Assembly (NCBI RefSeq): GCF_017488845.2
Contig: NZ_CP083373.1
Span: 372,001 to 436,000 of the forward strand
Source of the DNA: Ensifer canadensis
GTDB taxonomy: Bacteria > Pseudomonadota > Alphaproteobacteria > Rhizobiales > Rhizobiaceae
Direction of reading: 5' to 3'
Length of the DNA stretch: 64,000 nt
The notes beneath the pieces were generated by a model. That model searched no databases. It was not told where the DNA came from and saw only the letters and a program-made list of their open reading frames with translations. Below are positions 33,532-43,580 of the stretch, piece after piece. A program made the translations under genes and the position numbers. Position 1 is the first letter of the stretch, and every line of letters starts with the position of its first letter.

Positions 33532-35418
33532 TTACGAATTTGCCGGGGCAGGCGAGGCCGATCCTTCGGTGGAGGAAATGTTTGACGGCCCACTCAAGGC
33601 TCGCAAAGCGTTAACGATCGCTGCGATGTCTATCCCTTCCTGCAAAAGGGCGCCGGCGACCGGAGTTATGTATCCAAAGGCCGCAAAGACCATCGCGATC
33701 CCCGACAAAGCCAGACCGACAACGATGCTTTGCAAGGCGATTCGCCTTGTACGCCGTGCGATCATGACAGCATGAGGTACGCGATCAATCCGATCGACCA
33801 GGATCACGACATCCGCAGCTTCTGACGAGGCGGTCGCCCCGCGGGCACCCAGGGCGATGCCAATATCAGCCGCAGCCAGTGCCGGCGCATCATTGATCCC
33901 GTCACCCACCATCATCGTCGGCTGGCGACGTTGTTCGGCCGCAACGGCTGCAAGCTTTTCGGCCGGACTACGATCGGCATAGACCTCGTCGATCCCAAGG
34001 GAAGATCCGACGATGCTGGCGGTCTCGGCGTCATCGCCGGTGACCATGATGATACGCGAAATGCCGGCTGCATGAAGCTGAGCCAATGCGGCCGGCGCCT
34101 CAAGGCGGATTGCGTCCGCCAAAACGAGGAATGCAGCGATCCGACCGTCCACGGACACATAGATTGCGAGTCCCGAACTGCCTTCCCTAGCTGATGCAAC
34201 CGAACAGGCCCATGCCGGTACCTCTCCATCTGCAAGGACAAGGGCACGCGACCCGGCGCGCACATGCCTACCCTCGACAATGCCCTCCAATCCGGAGCCG
34301 CGAAACTCCCGGACATTTGTCGGCGATGACAGTGGCATTCCCTTCGCTCGCGCCAAGGCAACGATGGTCTCGGCCAGAACATGGTGTGAGGCCTGCTCGA
34401 GGGATGCGAGAAGGCGCAAGATTTCTTCGGCGTCGCTATTTGGCGCCGTTTCGAAGAAAGTTATGCGTGCCCCGCCTTCAGTCAATGTCCCCGTCTTGTC
34501 GAAAATGACAGTGCGGACAAGGGCAAGCGCCTCGAGCGCGGAGCTTCCCTTCATCAGGACGCCCGCGCGTGCGGCGCGCGAGACGCCGCCGATGAAGGCA
34601 ACGGGTGCGGCGAGAATGAGCGGGCAGGGAGTGGCGACAACGAGCACGGCGAGTGCCCTGATGCGATCACCCGATAGCCACCACGCAAGACCTGCAACGA
34701 GAAGCGTCGCTGGCAAAAGCAGCAGGGCGAAACGATCGGCTATTCGGATGAACGGTGCCTTGGCGGTCTGTGCCTCTTCGACCATACGGACAATGCCGGC
34801 ATAGGTGCTCTTACTGGCTGGGGCAGACGCTCGATAGTGGAACGCCTCGCCGGCATTGACGGTGCCGCTTCTAAGGTGTTCACCCTTCCGCCGAATTTCC
34901 GGCAAAGGCTCGCCGGTCACGGCGGACTCGTCAAGCTTGGCCTGTTCATTAAGAAGGTGCCCGTCTACGGGCAACAGCTCGCCGGCTCTTACCAGCAAGT
35001 CATCACCTACGACGATCTCTCCAGCCGCAATGTCCGTTACTTCGCCCTCAGCGACCTTGTGGGCAATGCGGGGCGTTCGATCACGAAGCGACCTCAGGTC
35101 GCGTTCGGCTTTGCCGCGTGCGTAATCTTCCAGCAGGTTGCCGCCAGTATACATCATGGCGACCACCACACCCGCGAGTGGCTGCCCCATGGCGATCGAA
35201 GCTATCATCGCCACGAGCGCTATGGCGTCCACACCCATCCGTCCGACCAGGAAATCGCGCACAATCGTGATTGCGAGCGCTGCGACCACCGGAACTGTCG
35301 CGCCGCTCCAAATGAGGTCGGGTGCCAGCGGCCAGCCGAAGTATTTTACCAGTAAGCCGGCAAGCATGCCGGTTAGAGCGACCGCCAGAAATGCAAGGTG
35401 GAAGAAACCCGCTCTCAT
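33532..35418 (-). CDS. Heavy-metal translocating P-type ATPase (P1B)
   Basis: A 628-residue P-type ATPase with the metal-site motif ATPCPL in a membrane helix, the phosphorylation site DKTGT, the actuator motif SAVTGEP and the hinge GDGINDAPAL. It has no N-terminal HMA or CXXC domain, unlike many CopA and ZntA proteins. The C-P-C-like core is truncated to T-P-C-P-L, typical of several P1B subgroups, so the metal (Cu, Zn, Cd or Co) is not assigned. GGGAGGTG lies before the ATG. It probably exports metal across the inner membrane. Confidence 0.94.
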   Translation of the reverse strand: MRAGFFHLAFLAVALTGMLAGLLVKYFGWPLAPDLIWSGATVPVVAALAITIVRDFLVGRMGVDAIALVAMIASIAMGQPLAGVVVAMMYTGGNLLEDYARGKAERDLRSLRDRTPRIAHKVAEGEVTDIAAGEIVVGDDLLVRAGELLPVDGHLLNEQAKLDESAVTGEPLPEIRRKGEHLRSGTVNAGEAFHYRASAPASKSTYAGIVRMVEEAQTAKAPFIRIADRFALLLLPATLLVAGLAWWLSGDRIRALAVLVVATPCPLILAAPVAFIGGVSRAARAGVLMKGSSALEALALVRTVIFDKTGTLTEGGARITFFETAPNSDAEEILRLLASLEQASHHVLAETIVALARAKGMPLSSPTNVREFRGSGLEGIVEGRHVRAGSRALVLADGEVPAWACSVASAREGSSGLAIYVSVDGRIAAFLVLADAIRLEAPAALAQLHAAGISRIIMVTGDDAETASIVGSSLGIDEVYADRSPAEKLAAVAAEQRRQPTMMVGDGINDAPALAAADIGIALGARGATASSEAADVVILVDRIDRVPHAVMIARRTRRIALQSIVVGLALSGIAMVFAAFGYITPVAGALLQEGIDIAAIVNALRALSGPSNISSTEGSASPAPANS

Positions 35419-35561
35419 GCAATCCGCACCTCCCGCTGTCCATTCCGAGGCTCAGGCGATTGTGCCGCAATAGAGTACCGGCGCGGCAGCCCCCGGTTGA
35501 CCGCTCGATGCCGAACAGCAGGCCAAGCGTCCCACCAAGCAGCAGGCTTCGAAGCAGTTGT

Positions 35562-36330
35562 TCAATGTACCATGAGAACCGGCACTGACGGGGTCTCGAG
35601 CATCGAGCGGGTTAACCCGCCAAAAAACCCGCTCGCGCATTCGCGAATGGCCATAGGCGCCCATCACCATCACCATCAGCTCTGCCGAGGCGTCCCGCGC
35701 GTATCGGTTCAGCACTTCGTCAATGCTGCGTCCCTCGCTTGGCACCGCTCGACGGCGACCGAGACGCCATGGCGAACAAGGTATGCCGCGATGTCGGCGC
35801 CGGGTTCTTCGCCATTGCGACCGTAGCTGGCGCGGGGATCCACCATCGTGACCTGCACGTCATCTGCGCCTGCCAGAATGCCCATTGCCTCGCGGGCCGC
35901 CCGAGCCGCCTCGAAACCCGAATCCCAAGCCAGCACGACTTTTTTCGGAGTAAGTGTCGCGGTTTTGCCTCTGGGCACGATCAGTATCGGACGTGCGGAA
36001 CGAAACAACGCTCCATCGAGCGTGCGGGAGCGTAGTTCCGGATCGGCCATCAGCCCATCGCCGACAAGCGTGAGATCGCAATAGCGCCCCCTCTCTCCGA
36101 TTTCGTCGTCTGCCCAGGCAATTTCTGCGTACATCGTGGCGACGTCGAAGGATATTCCCGTATGATCCAGGATCGCTTTTGCCTTTTCCACACATGTCTC
36201 CAGCCTGACGATATCGCGCTGCCTTTCATCGAGCCAATCGACGGACACACCAGCTGCATATTCGCCAATTGGCGGAGGTGACGCGAGTTTGACAATCAAC
36301 AGTGAAAGAATGCTTCTCCCGCGCTCGATC
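35562..36330 (-). pseudogene. Broken universal stress protein gene
   Basis: The middle (DWLDERQRDIVRLETC through PKKVVLAWDSGFEAARAAREAMGIL to YLVRHGVSV) is a clear Usp domain. The end is split over two more frames: RYARDASAELMVMVMGAYGHSRMRERVF, then ETPSVPVLMVH ending at 35562. The start of the gene is also missing. At least two frameshifts make it non-functional. It lies behind the metal ATPase gene. Confidence 0.75.
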
Positions 36331-36655
36331 ATTCTGGCTCCGGGTCTTGGTGCGCAAGGCGGTGACGTCAGCAGCATACATGCCCTTCGTGGAACACAGC
36401 AGGGCGATCTTTTAGTTCCGGTTTCGAGCGGTCCCACTCGCGCCGAACATCGAGGCATTTCTATCGCGGTCTATCGAGCGGCGTAAGCAACAAGCTCGCC
36501 ACGCTGAATGAAGCAACACACCACCCCCATCAAGCGGGAGCCGCCCACGCGGGCACGATTCCCATGATGAAGAAAGAAGCCGAAGAAAATGTGATGAAAA
36601 GCGCTCACAGGAGTTCGTGCGACTTTAACGCCGAACTCTTGCAACGTAACAAGCT

Positions 36656-37816
36656 TTAGGAGCCTTGCAGCCGCAAAAACCGCCGGTCGACCATGGTCAG
36701 GGCAAGTGAAGCTGCCAAACTGATACCGAGAACGATCATGGCGCTAGCGGTGCCAGCCACTTCCAGCTGCGTTGCCGCGATGGGCAAAACAACCAGGATA
36801 GCCAGATTGTTGAGGCTTTCAGAAACTGCCAGAACCTGACCTTTGTCAGCGTCGCTGCGGGTGGCGAGCATGGACGTGCTCGCTGGCGCGGCGAGGCCAA
36901 GCGCAAATCCCCAGATGACAAGACAGACAAGCCCTCCTGTTAAGGGAAGGGGCGCGAGCATGAATGTGCTGACCGCCAAAATAAGAAGTGCGAGGGCTAC
37001 AACGAGCGTCACGTCGTCTTTTCGGCAAAGGCGGCTGACGGGGCCGATGCCGAGATTACCAATTGCAAGCCCGAGGCCGAACGCCGACACCGAAACTCCG
37101 ACTGCGCCAACACTTAGGCCGTGACGTAATCGAAGCACTTCGCCGGCAAGAAGGAAACCAGCCACTGCCGTTCCGTTCCATAGACCTTTTGCAAACAGCG
37201 GACGAGTGATACTTCCTCGAACAATCCAGGCAAGCCGCTTCGGCTTTTTTGCTGGACGGCGGGACGGTTGAGAGGGGATCACACGCTGCGCGATGATGAA
37301 GGCCACTAGGCATCCAGTCGCGGTAGCATGAAAGGGTGCGCGCCAGTCGAAGGCGTCCGTCAGGATGCCGGCAAACACCGGACCAGCTACTATTCCGAAG
37401 GTCATGCCGATCATGACGACTCCCATGGCGGCAGATTGCCGGCGAGCCGGGACGATATCAGACACCAACGCGAAGGCTGTCGGAATGAGCGCCGCCGATG
37501 CCACCCCCCCAAACATCCGCAGCGCGATGGCTGCGCCAAAACTTGGAGCAATCGTCAACGCTAGGCCATCAACTGCGAAAAGGACAAGGGAGACTAAAAG
37601 GAGACGGCGACGGTCCATGCGATCAGACAGAAATCCGAAGATTGGAGCCGCGATAGCATAGGACAACGCGTAACTGGACACGAGCCAGGATGCGTGTGCG
37701 GGCGTTATGTCGAAAGCCTGCGCGAGTGGCGCAAGCATGGCAGACAGCATGAACTCGGTCGCTCCGACGAAAAAGACGGCGAGAGCAAGAATATGCAAGA
37801 GAATTCGTGAGGGCAC
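36656..37816 (-). CDS. MFS transporter, drug-efflux (DHA) type
   Basis: A 386-residue membrane protein with twelve predicted helices and the MFS loop 2-3 motif GFLSDRMDRRRLLL near residue 60. A GTG start at 37816 is preceded by GGAGG at a good distance. The family exports drugs or metabolites by proton antiport; the substrate is unknown. No regulator gene is adjacent. Confidence 0.9.
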   Translation of the reverse strand: MPSRILLHILALAVFFVGATEFMLSAMLAPLAQAFDITPAHASWLVSSYALSYAIAAPIFGFLSDRMDRRRLLLVSLVLFAVDGLALTIAPSFGAAIALRMFGGVASAALIPTAFALVSDIVPARRQSAAMGVVMIGMTFGIVAGPVFAGILTDAFDWRAPFHATATGCLVAFIIAQRVIPSQPSRRPAKKPKRLAWIVRGSITRPLFAKGLWNGTAVAGFLLAGEVLRLRHGLSVGAVGVSVSAFGLGLAIGNLGIGPVSRLCRKDDVTLVVALALLILAVSTFMLAPLPLTGGLVCLVIWGFALGLAAPASTSMLATRSDADKGQVLAVSESLNNLAILVVLPIAATQLEVAGTASAMIVLGISLAASLALTMVDRRFLRLQGS

Positions 37817-38619
37817 GAATATCCTCCATCAATGTCGTGTTGAGAGGTAACCGGCGCGCGAGTGTTTGCGGTCGCAAACATAGCACCGGAGCAAAGTCGA
37901 ATGGGGGAATTTGGGGGGGCGACCGTACGCCCGCACGCAGGAAGAGCCTGCTATTGGTCTGCTTCTTATCTCAATGTGGATGAGAATGGAAGGCCACTCC
38001 GATGATAGAAGCTGTTGGACAGCCGTTACTCGAACCCCGCGTAGTGGCGAATATGCGACGCTCAATCTCGGCTACGGCCAATCTGCGGTTTCCTTCACAC
38101 GGTCTGGATTTGAAGAAATGGATGAAGTCACACATGACGGCCACACCGAATTTCCAGACGATGGCGCAATCGAGATCGTGTTCGCTTACGACAATGGCGA
38201 CGAGGCCGTTCTAAAGGCCAAACCAGGGACTTCTTCAACAGTCTGCTATCTTCTTTCATGGTTCGCCCTCGCTAAGCGTGGGGCTCGGCTCCGGCCTATC
38301 CAGAGCAACCCCCGAATTCAGCTTACCGCGGGGGCGGCCACCTTCACCCCACGAACATACGGTCTTCTGTAACGGGTTCTCCCGAGTCAATCCCTTGTGA
38401 GCTTAATCCCTCGCCGAGTGCTTGCTTCTGTCCGCAGTCGGCGCTGGGCCGCTGCTGTATGGGGTCTGCTGAGGACCGGCTGGCCAATCTAGGAACGCGC
38501 AGTCACCTGAGTGCTGCTTGCCGTATGGCGGCCTAACCCTTCCATCGTCCCGGCGAAGGGACCTTGCTCCGGGCGGCTGATGGTGGTGCCCGCCCGAAAG
38601 CTGTCCTGTTGTCTCCGGC
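37817..38619. other. Stretch of about 800 bp between exporter and transposase
   Basis: A rightward segment near 38110-38250 encodes DDGAIEIVFAYDNGDEAVLKA, which looks like true coding sequence, but the frame has no convincing start and runs into unrelated sequence. I do not recognise it. The rest, next to the transposase, is probably the IS110 element's non-coding end. Confidence 0.4.
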
Positions 38620-39657
38620 TCAGGCGGCCATTGCTGGCGCGGCCTTGTGGGGAATGAAGTTGGTTTTATCCCGGAGCATGTGATGCAACACCACCGCCAG
38701 CTTGCGGGCCAGCGCGACACGCGCCTTTCTAGGCCCCGCACGTCTGGCGACCGCCAGTGCCCAACACTTCAGATCGGAGCCTTTGACCGGTCGCGTGAGG
38801 ATGACGTTGGCCGCCTCGTAGAGCGCGGTTCGCACGCCCACATCGCCGATCTTTGAAATGCGACCGCTATAGTCGGTTTCGCCCGATTGGTACTTCTTCG
38901 GCGTCAATCCGAAATGCGGCCCCACCGCTCGGGATGATCGGAAGCGCTCGGGAGCGTCGATGGCCGACACAAATGTCAGCGCCACCAGGACGCCGACGCC
39001 GGGCGTCGTCATCAACCGAAGTGCGTTGTCGTCCTGACGAGCCATAGCGCGCAGTTTGCGCTCAAAACCTGCAAATTCGTCAGCAAGTGTGTCGCGCACC
39101 TTCAATAGCGACGCGGCGATCGCCTCCAGTGTCGGATGACCCTCAATCAGCTCGCGGATCCGTGCCGCATAGGTGCGTCGCGTCGTCGGCCCGACCTTGA
39201 GGCCGAAGCCGCGCAGAATGCCCCGGATGCTCATCTCGATGTCGTGAAGCTTACCCTGAATGAGCTTGCGGGCGGTCAGCAGCGCACGCACCTCCTGGGC
39301 CGGAAGGGATTTGCAGTGGACCGGTCTGAACCAGCCAAGCCGCATCAACTGCGCAATGCCCCGTGCGTCCTTCTTGTCGGTCTTGACCGGCATCGTCTTA
39401 AAGGCTGCCCGCACGTGGCGCGTCTCAATCAGCTCGACCGAAAGACCTGCTTTCACCATCCCGGCATGGAGCCACTGCGACAAAGGGCCGGCCTCCAGAC
39501 CAATTCGCTCCATCGCCACGCCGTGCTCGCCGAACCAGGCGATCAGCGCATCGGGTTCGCTGAGGATCTTTGCTTCCCGCACAATGCGGCCATCCGCATC
39601 CACCACGCACACGCTTGAGCATTCCAATGACACGTCGATGCCGGCATACTGCTTCAT
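38620..39657 (-). CDS. IS110-family transposase
   Basis: A 345-residue transposase with the DEDD (RuvC-like) N-terminal domain: YAGIDVS with the first aspartate, GLEAG near residue 57 and TDKKDARGIAQL near 93. The C-terminal transposase_20 part contains TPGVGVLVALTFVSAI and the ending GVRTALYEAANV. It appears complete. IS110 elements lack terminal inverted repeats, so I cannot fix the ends of the element; its non-coding regions are likely within about 38400-39750. Confidence 0.93.
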   Translation of the reverse strand: MKQYAGIDVSLECSSVCVVDADGRIVREAKILSEPDALIAWFGEHGVAMERIGLEAGPLSQWLHAGMVKAGLSVELIETRHVRAAFKTMPVKTDKKDARGIAQLMRLGWFRPVHCKSLPAQEVRALLTARKLIQGKLHDIEMSIRGILRGFGLKVGPTTRRTYAARIRELIEGHPTLEAIAASLLKVRDTLADEFAGFERKLRAMARQDDNALRLMTTPGVGVLVALTFVSAIDAPERFRSSRAVGPHFGLTPKKYQSGETDYSGRISKIGDVGVRTALYEAANVILTRPVKGSDLKCWALAVARRAGPRKARVALARKLAVVLHHMLRDKTNFIPHKAAPAMAA

Positions 39658-39891
39658 GGTCGTCTCTCCGTGATGCTATGGAGCAGGCCATTCCTGACTC
39701 CGCGACACCATCATTGTGAGGGACGACCACCAGCCTTTCAAACCTTGCTGGCTGGGCACCGCCCGTTACACCATCTAGTGGCAGCGAGAGGTCTCCGCGC
39801 AGCCGATGTTGCCGCTATGGAGAACCTAACCGAAGTGCATCATGTATCATCTGGATTGTGCGCTGCGGCCGATCCTTGAGAATGTGCCGTT

Positions 39892-40947
39892 TCATCGCGC
39901 CGTACTTTCGCGAACCTGAAGCTCGAAGCCCAAGTCGACGATCGGCGATTCAATTGGCCGGCCGGCAAGTCGATCCAGCACCATCTGCACCGAGCGCCGG
40001 CCGATTTCATAGCGCGGCGTGCGTACGCTGGTGAGCGACGGATAGGCGACGTGCATCATGTCGAGATCGTTGAAGCCGCAGATTGCCATGCTGTGCGGCA
40101 CGGCGATACCCGCCCGCTGGCATTCGAACAGCACGCCCATGGCAAGGTCATCATTGTTGCAGAAGACCGCATCAAGATCGGCGACCTTGGCAAGCGCATC
40201 GGCCAGGAGCGGCGCACCGAGCGATACGCGTGAAGGCGTCAGCGTGGTGGTTACCAGCTTGGGATCAAAGAGCTGAGCGGTCTCCAGAGCCGAGCGGTAA
40301 CCGGCGAGGCGACGCTGCGAGCGAGGATCCATTCGCGCGCCGATGAAGCCTATACGGCGATATCCAGCCTCGATCAGATGGTTGGTCGCCGCCTTACCGC
40401 CATCGAAGTGGGAGAACCCGACCAGCATATCGACCGGATCGTCGCCATACTCCATGATCTGCACGATAGGGCAATCCGCGCTCTCGAGCAGTTTGCGGGT
40501 CGTTTCGGTCTGGTCGATGCCGGACACGATCAGCGCCGATGGCCGCTGGCTCAAAAACATCCGCATCAGCCGTTCCTCTTCCCGGGGCGAATAGTGGGTA
40601 TTGCCCATCTGTATCTGCAACGGACCGTCGCCGAGCTCGTCATAGATGCCTCTCACCGTGTCGGCGAAGACGATGTTTGTCAGTGACGGCACGAGAACAC
40701 CGATCACATCGGCTCGGGAGGAGGCGAGCGCGCGCGCATTGGGGTCGGGCGCATAGCCGAGCTGGACCACCGCCGTATCGATCTCCGCGCGCAGTTCGGC
40801 CGAAACCAGCGACGGATCGCGTAGCGCGCGCGACACGGTAATCGCGGCAACCCCTGCCAGCTTTGCGACGTCGGCTATGGTTGGCCTCCCACTGCCGCGT
40901 CGGCTTGCCTTCCGGCTCTGGTCTTTGGAAGTGATGTCGTCCTTCAC
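39892..40947 (-). CDS. LacI-family transcriptional regulator
   Basis: A 351-residue LacI protein (helix-turn-helix TIADVAKLAGVAAITVSRAL near residues 22-41, then a sugar-binding-like effector domain). It starts at GTG 40947, overlapping the tautomerase stop, with AGGAG upstream. It is the last gene of the leftward tautomerase/SMP-30 unit and probably regulates this unit and the divergent ribose-type importer through the TAGCGCTA sites at 42137 and 42263. Confidence 0.93.
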   Translation of the reverse strand: MKDDITSKDQSRKASRRGSGRPTIADVAKLAGVAAITVSRALRDPSLVSAELRAEIDTAVVQLGYAPDPNARALASSRADVIGVLVPSLTNIVFADTVRGIYDELGDGPLQIQMGNTHYSPREEERLMRMFLSQRPSALIVSGIDQTETTRKLLESADCPIVQIMEYGDDPVDMLVGFSHFDGGKAATNHLIEAGYRRIGFIGARMDPRSQRRLAGYRSALETAQLFDPKLVTTTLTPSRVSLGAPLLADALAKVADLDAVFCNNDDLAMGVLFECQRAGIAVPHSMAICGFNDLDMMHVAYPSLTSVRTPRYEIGRRSVQMVLDRLAGRPIESPIVDLGFELQVRESTAR

Positions 40948-41168
40948 GTCGACTCCTGCTGGCTGCGTGAGCGCAGGGTCCCGACATCGATGCGGCCGAC
41001 ATACCAGTTCCCTGCGTCCACCTCATCGAAGACGACGGAGATTTCGCGCTCGGATAATCCGGTTGCCTCGGCAATCGCGGCAGTGACCTGGCTGCTGATT
41101 GCCGCCTTCTTGGCCGCAGGATCGTCGGCGAGGGTCTCGCCCACGATGGTGATCCGCACGAACGGCAT
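40944..41168 (-). CDS. Tautomerase-family protein (4-oxalocrotonate type)
   Basis: A 74-residue protein with the catalytic N-terminal proline directly after the initiator methionine (MPFVRITIVGETLADDPAAKK), as in 4-oxalocrotonate tautomerase relatives. It would isomerise an enol/keto intermediate. CAGGAGG precedes the ATG. It overlaps the LacI gene and follows the SMP-30 gene, so it is part of a small sugar- or acid-catabolic unit. Confidence 0.85.
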   Translation of the reverse strand: MPFVRITIVGETLADDPAAKKAAISSQVTAAIAEATGLSEREISVVFDEVDAGNWYVGRIDVGTLRSRSQQEST

Positions 41169-41183
41169 GGCTGGCCTCCTGCC

Positions 41184-42095
41184 TCAGTCGAGTCTTGCGC
41201 CGTTGACCATCAGCCGAACGGCATAAAGCGAGCTGGTGGCGCAGATGTAGAGGATGTTTCGCTTAGGCCCGCCGAACACGCAATTGGCGGTGTTTTCCGG
41301 CACTCTCACCTTGCCGAGCAAGGTGCCGTCCGGGTGGTAGCAATGGATGCCGTCGCGGGCGCTTGTCCAGATCCGCCCTTCGTCGTCCAGGCGGAACCCG
41401 TCAAAGAGGCCTACGGTGCAATCGGCAAAGACCCGCCCGCCCGATATCGCGCCCGGCTCGTTCACATCGAAGACGCGCATATGCGCAGGAAGGTCGGGCC
41501 CATGCGTCCGGCCGGTGTCGACGACGTAGAGCTCTTTTTCGTCAAGCGAAAAGGCGAGGCCATTCGGCCGCACCATGTCGGTAATGACGGCCGCAACCGC
41601 GCCCGTCGCCGGGTCGACACGATAGACGTGGCAGGCGCCGATTTCACTTTCGGCCTTGTGGCCCTCGTAATCGGACTCGATGCCGTAGGCGGGATCGGTG
41701 AACCAGATCGACCCGTCTGATCGCACGACGACGTCGTTCGGCGAGTTGAGCCGCTTGCCGTTCCAGCGATCGGCGACGGTGGTGATGCTCCCGTCATGTT
41801 CGGTGCGGCTGACACGGCGGCCACCGTGCTCACAGGTCACCAGACGGCCATGCCGGTCGGTGGTATTGCCGTTCGCGAAGTTCGACGGTTGGCGAAAGAT
41901 GCTCACATGCCCGTCGGTTTCGTCATAACGCAGCATCCGGTCATTGGGGATATCCGACCACACCAGATAGCGCCCGGCGGCGAAATAGGCCGGCCCTTCG
42001 GCCCAGCGACACCCCGTGTAGAGCTGTTCCACTCGGGCGCTGTGGTTGACCAGGCTGGCAAAGCGCTGGTCTACGATCTCGAAATCCTCGGCCAT
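41184..42095 (-). CDS. SMP-30/gluconolactonase-like lactone hydrolase
   Basis: A 303-residue six-bladed beta-propeller of the SMP-30/gluconolactonase family. Metal-site elements include GCRWAEGPAYF (with the glutamate), NSPNDVVVRSDGSIWFTDP and MVRPNGLAFSLDE followed by VDTGR. The family opens sugar lactones. I choose the ATG at 42095 with GAGGG just before it. It is the first gene of a leftward unit with the tautomerase and LacI genes, opposite a ribose-type importer, so it may process a lactone formed from the imported sugar. Confidence 0.88.
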   Translation of the reverse strand: MAEDFEIVDQRFASLVNHSARVEQLYTGCRWAEGPAYFAAGRYLVWSDIPNDRMLRYDETDGHVSIFRQPSNFANGNTTDRHGRLVTCEHGGRRVSRTEHDGSITTVADRWNGKRLNSPNDVVVRSDGSIWFTDPAYGIESDYEGHKAESEIGACHVYRVDPATGAVAAVITDMVRPNGLAFSLDEKELYVVDTGRTHGPDLPAHMRVFDVNEPGAISGGRVFADCTVGLFDGFRLDDEGRIWTSARDGIHCYHPDGTLLGKVRVPENTANCVFGGPKRNILYICATSSLYAVRLMVNGARLD

Positions 42096-42136
42096 GGGTA
42101 CCCTCATGCGGCAACGATCGCACTCTGACCGCTGCA

Positions 42137-42150
42137 TGATAGCGCTAACA
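42137..42150. promoter_or_regulatory. LacI-type operator, left copy
   Basis: TGATAGCGCTAACA, a near-palindrome around TAGCGCTA with the central CG typical of LacI-family sites. It lies 41 bp before the SMP-30 start. Confidence 0.65.
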
Positions 42151-42262
42151 TCACGGAAGTGAATAGCCCTTCCTCGATCGGTGTCGACCGTCGCCGAAAT
42201 TCAACTGAAAATTGGGAAGTTCGGTTCTCGGTAATCCGCAAATGTTACTTTACAATTTTTTG

Positions 42263-42276
42263 TGGTAGCGCTACCT
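42263..42276. promoter_or_regulatory. LacI-type operator, right copy
   Basis: TGGTAGCGCTACCT contains the perfect 12-bp palindrome GGTAGCGCTACC and shares the TAGCGCTA core with the left copy, 126 bp away. It lies about 170 bp before the binding-protein start. A pair at this spacing could allow looping by a LacI tetramer or control the two directions separately. Confidence 0.7.
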
Positions 42277-42444
42277 AATTAAGAGACAGCGGTGTTTTCG
42301 GGAGGAGACCAGAGCGCCTCGTCAATGGTTGAAAGCAGGCATCCAGCGTGCCGGTGCCAGAGAAGTTCGTGCCGTTCCGGGGGAAGGAGTTCCCTCTCGA
42401 ACCGGAGAACAAAATCAGCGGCGCGCCAATGGGAGGAAATGTCG

Positions 42445-43569
42445 ATGGTGAAGTCACTCGCTGGCGGCATCGTTGCTGCCACTGCCTTTTTCATGTTGGG
42501 ATCGGCCGCCTACGCAGAGCCGGAAGTGGTTTCAGGGCCCGCGGCGGAGCCGGAATGTTTCGCGCCCTGGTCGGCAGACACCAAATTCTTCAAGTTTCCG
42601 AAAAAGGACGGCCCATACCGCATCGCTCTTGCGAACGGCTACATTGCCAACACCTGGCGTATCCAGATGGTGCAGACAGCCAAGGCCTATGCCGCTCAGC
42701 CCGACGTCGCGGCCAAGCTGAAGGAGTTCAAGGTCGTATCGACGGGTGAGGACGTGCCCGCCCAAATCTCGGCGATCAACAACTTCATCGATTCCGGCTA
42801 TGACGCCATCGTCGTCAACGCCCAGAACCCGACGGCATTCGCGCCCGTCATCAAGCGGGCGAAGGAAGCCGGCGTGGTGCTGGTTGCCTTCGATAACATC
42901 CTCGACACCGAGGACGCGATCAACGTGAACGTCGACCAGAAGGGGCTCGGCGGACTGTGGGGCGAATGGCTCGTCAAACATCTGCCGAATGGCGGCAAGG
43001 TACTCGAGGTGCGCGGTGTGGCCGGAACTTCGGTCGACACCGACCGTCACGATGGGATCCATGAGAAACTCCAGGCATCGGGCAAGAAATTCGAAGTCGT
43101 CGAGGTCATGGGAAAGTGGGATGACGCGGTGGCCCAGAAGGTGACGGCGGATGCGATCGCCACCAGCGGTCCCTTTGACGGCATTACCGGTCAGGGTGGC
43201 GATACCGGCATCGTCCAGGCGATGATCGACGCCAAACATCCGTTCGTGCCGTTTGGCGGCGAAACCGAAAACGGGTTTCGCAAGTTCTGCGCAGCACATG
43301 CCGCCGACGGCCTGAAATGCTCGTCGGCTGGAACCGGACCCGCACAGGTGGCCGTTGCCATCAAGACGGCGATCGCCGCGCTCGAGGGACAGGTGGTGCC
43401 GCAGTCGGTCAAGTTGCCGTTGGCCATTGTCGAAGATCCGAATTTCAAGGAGGGCCAGGATTACTTCCAGTCCGAATCCGACAATTTCTTCGTCGGTAAT
43501 TCCTTCCCTACCTGCGGGATTAATTTCTCCGCCCAGGAGATCATGAAGCAGAGCAAGGAAAACAAGTAG
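42445..43569 (+). CDS. Ribose-type sugar-binding protein (SBP family 2)
   Basis: A 374-residue exported sugar-binding protein with a Sec signal (MVKSLAGGIVAATAFFMLG, cleaved near YAEPE). The mature part has the periplasmic-binding family pattern ISAINNFIDSGYDAIVVNAQNP and GVVLVAFDN. GGGAGGAA lies before ATG 42445 (another ATG is two codons earlier). It is longer than RbsB because of an N-terminal extension (PECFAPWSADTKFFKFP). It feeds the two permeases encoded downstream. Confidence 0.93.
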   Translation: MVKSLAGGIVAATAFFMLGSAAYAEPEVVSGPAAEPECFAPWSADTKFFKFPKKDGPYRIALANGYIANTWRIQMVQTAKAYAAQPDVAAKLKEFKVVSTGEDVPAQISAINNFIDSGYDAIVVNAQNPTAFAPVIKRAKEAGVVLVAFDNILDTEDAINVNVDQKGLGGLWGEWLVKHLPNGGKVLEVRGVAGTSVDTDRHDGIHEKLQASGKKFEVVEVMGKWDDAVAQKVTADAIATSGPFDGITGQGGDTGIVQAMIDAKHPFVPFGGETENGFRKFCAAHAADGLKCSSAGTGPAQVAVAIKTAIAALEGQVVPQSVKLPLAIVEDPNFKEGQDYFQSESDNFFVGNSFPTCGINFSAQEIMKQSKENK

Positions 43570-43580
43570 GTCGATCAGGA

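Larger units (their letters stand above)
42096..42444. other. Divergent promoter region of the sugar unit
   Basis: AT-rich gap between the SMP-30 gene and the sugar-binding protein gene. It holds two TAGCGCTA-centred palindromes (listed separately). The part at 42290-42440 has open frames without ribosome sites and is probably the 5' leader of the binding-protein message. Confidence 0.5.
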
